Source: Candidatus Methanoperedens sp.
GTDB taxonomy: Archaea > Halobacteriota > Methanosarcinia > Methanosarcinales > Methanoperedenaceae
Direction of reading: 5' to 3'
NCBI GenBank assembly: GCA_021409285.1
Contig: JAGFND010000001.1
Coordinates: 1 to 63,360, forward strand
DNA length: 63,360 nucleotides
The notes below the pieces were generated by a model. The model was not told the DNA's origin, ran no database searches, and saw only the letters and a list, made by a program, of their open reading frames with translations. Positions 63,307 through 63,360 of the stretch are shown one piece after another. The position numbers and the translations under genes were made by a program. Position 1 is the stretch's first letter. Every line of letters begins with the position of its first letter.

Positions 63307-63360
63307 ATGGCAGAATTATTTACACAAGAACAAGCAAGGGCATGGCTTCGGGCAAACAAT
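63307..63360 (+). CDS. Start of a probable transposase (partial)
   Basis: ATG at 63307 after AGGAGTTGAGTGAC opens MAELFTQEQARAWLRANN, cut by the window end. The start resembles mutator-type (IS256) transposases, but 18 residues are too few for certainty. Confidence 0.4.
   Translation, partial: MAELFTQEQARAWLRANN

Noticed and set aside
1-63360. CRISPR array, rRNA genes or a replication origin
   Set aside because: No regularly spaced direct repeats, no rRNA sequence, and no origin-binding repeats with a cdc6 gene were seen.

Overview
The window reads as a chromosomal segment of a euryarchaeon of the Methanosarcinales line, possibly a Candidatus Methanoperedens (ANME-2d) relative. The support is a membrane-type heterodisulfide reductase (HdrDE), an archaeal A-type ATP synthase operon in Methanosarcina gene order, the methanogen-type (class II, type 2) seryl-tRNA synthetase, the methanopterin enzyme MptA, a methanogenesis-marker-2 type protein, an archaeal histone, TBP, aIF5A, PriL, Hel308 and an intron-containing tRNA-Glu. 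No mcr, mtr or nitrate reductase gene lies in the window, so the exact genus is inference.

Layout. 1-2512: a tandem of KdpD-like DUF4118-GAF proteins (the first only a tail) and an AT-rich trehalose-6-phosphate synthase. 2606-10823 (minus): A-ATP synthase H-I-K-E-C-F-A-B-D. 10971-19133 (mostly minus): glyS, ribH, purH, then an overlapping trio hisH / AIR-synthase-like / asnB, with hisI divergent on the plus strand. 19134-24280: an accessory, decaying stretch with a catalase followed by nonsense-broken and frameshifted bacterial-type genes, a membrane gene with an apparent AUA start, and an inverted-repeat element carrying the start of a GxxExxY-type gene. 24283-28107 (minus): hdrE-hdrD and serS. 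28323-29023: an AbrB/VapC toxin-antitoxin pair with a palindromic operator.

29160-44195 is mixed housekeeping and envelope genes: hel308, uppS, membrane proteins, pdxT, a 2-hydroxyacyl-CoA dehydratase-like protein with its activase, mptA, an ABC-2 exporter operon, priL and a DHH protein with degenerate motifs. 44174-44901 (minus) holds four tiny genes, three below usual gene-calling length: a charged 47-aa protein, a ubiquitin-like SAMP/MoaD-type protein ending in GG, a 42-aa protein and a four-CxxC zinc finger. 45070-59998: DUF362 ferredoxin, aIF5A + agmatinase, gdhA, histone, pgk, a metallopeptidase, rubrerythrin, trmI, moaB, a Mut7-C protein, proA-proB, TBP, htpX, a BlaI/BlaR1-like pair and methanogenesis marker 2. 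60062-63360: tRNA-Glu with a 32-nt intron, followed by what looks like a worn defence/mobile island (YwgA-like protein, DUF1156-like remnant, a UvrD helicase broken in its Walker A, and the start of a probable transposase).

Functionally, HdrDE and the A-ATP synthase are the two ends of the respiratory chain of such archaea. agmatinase and aIF5A are linked through polyamine and hypusine. proA/proB, hisI/hisH, purH, ribH and pdxT are ordinary biosynthesis. The most unusual parts are the tiny SAMP cluster, the hisH-AIRS-asnB overlap, the degenerate DHH protein beside priL, the activase/dehydratase pair and the two decaying accessory regions.
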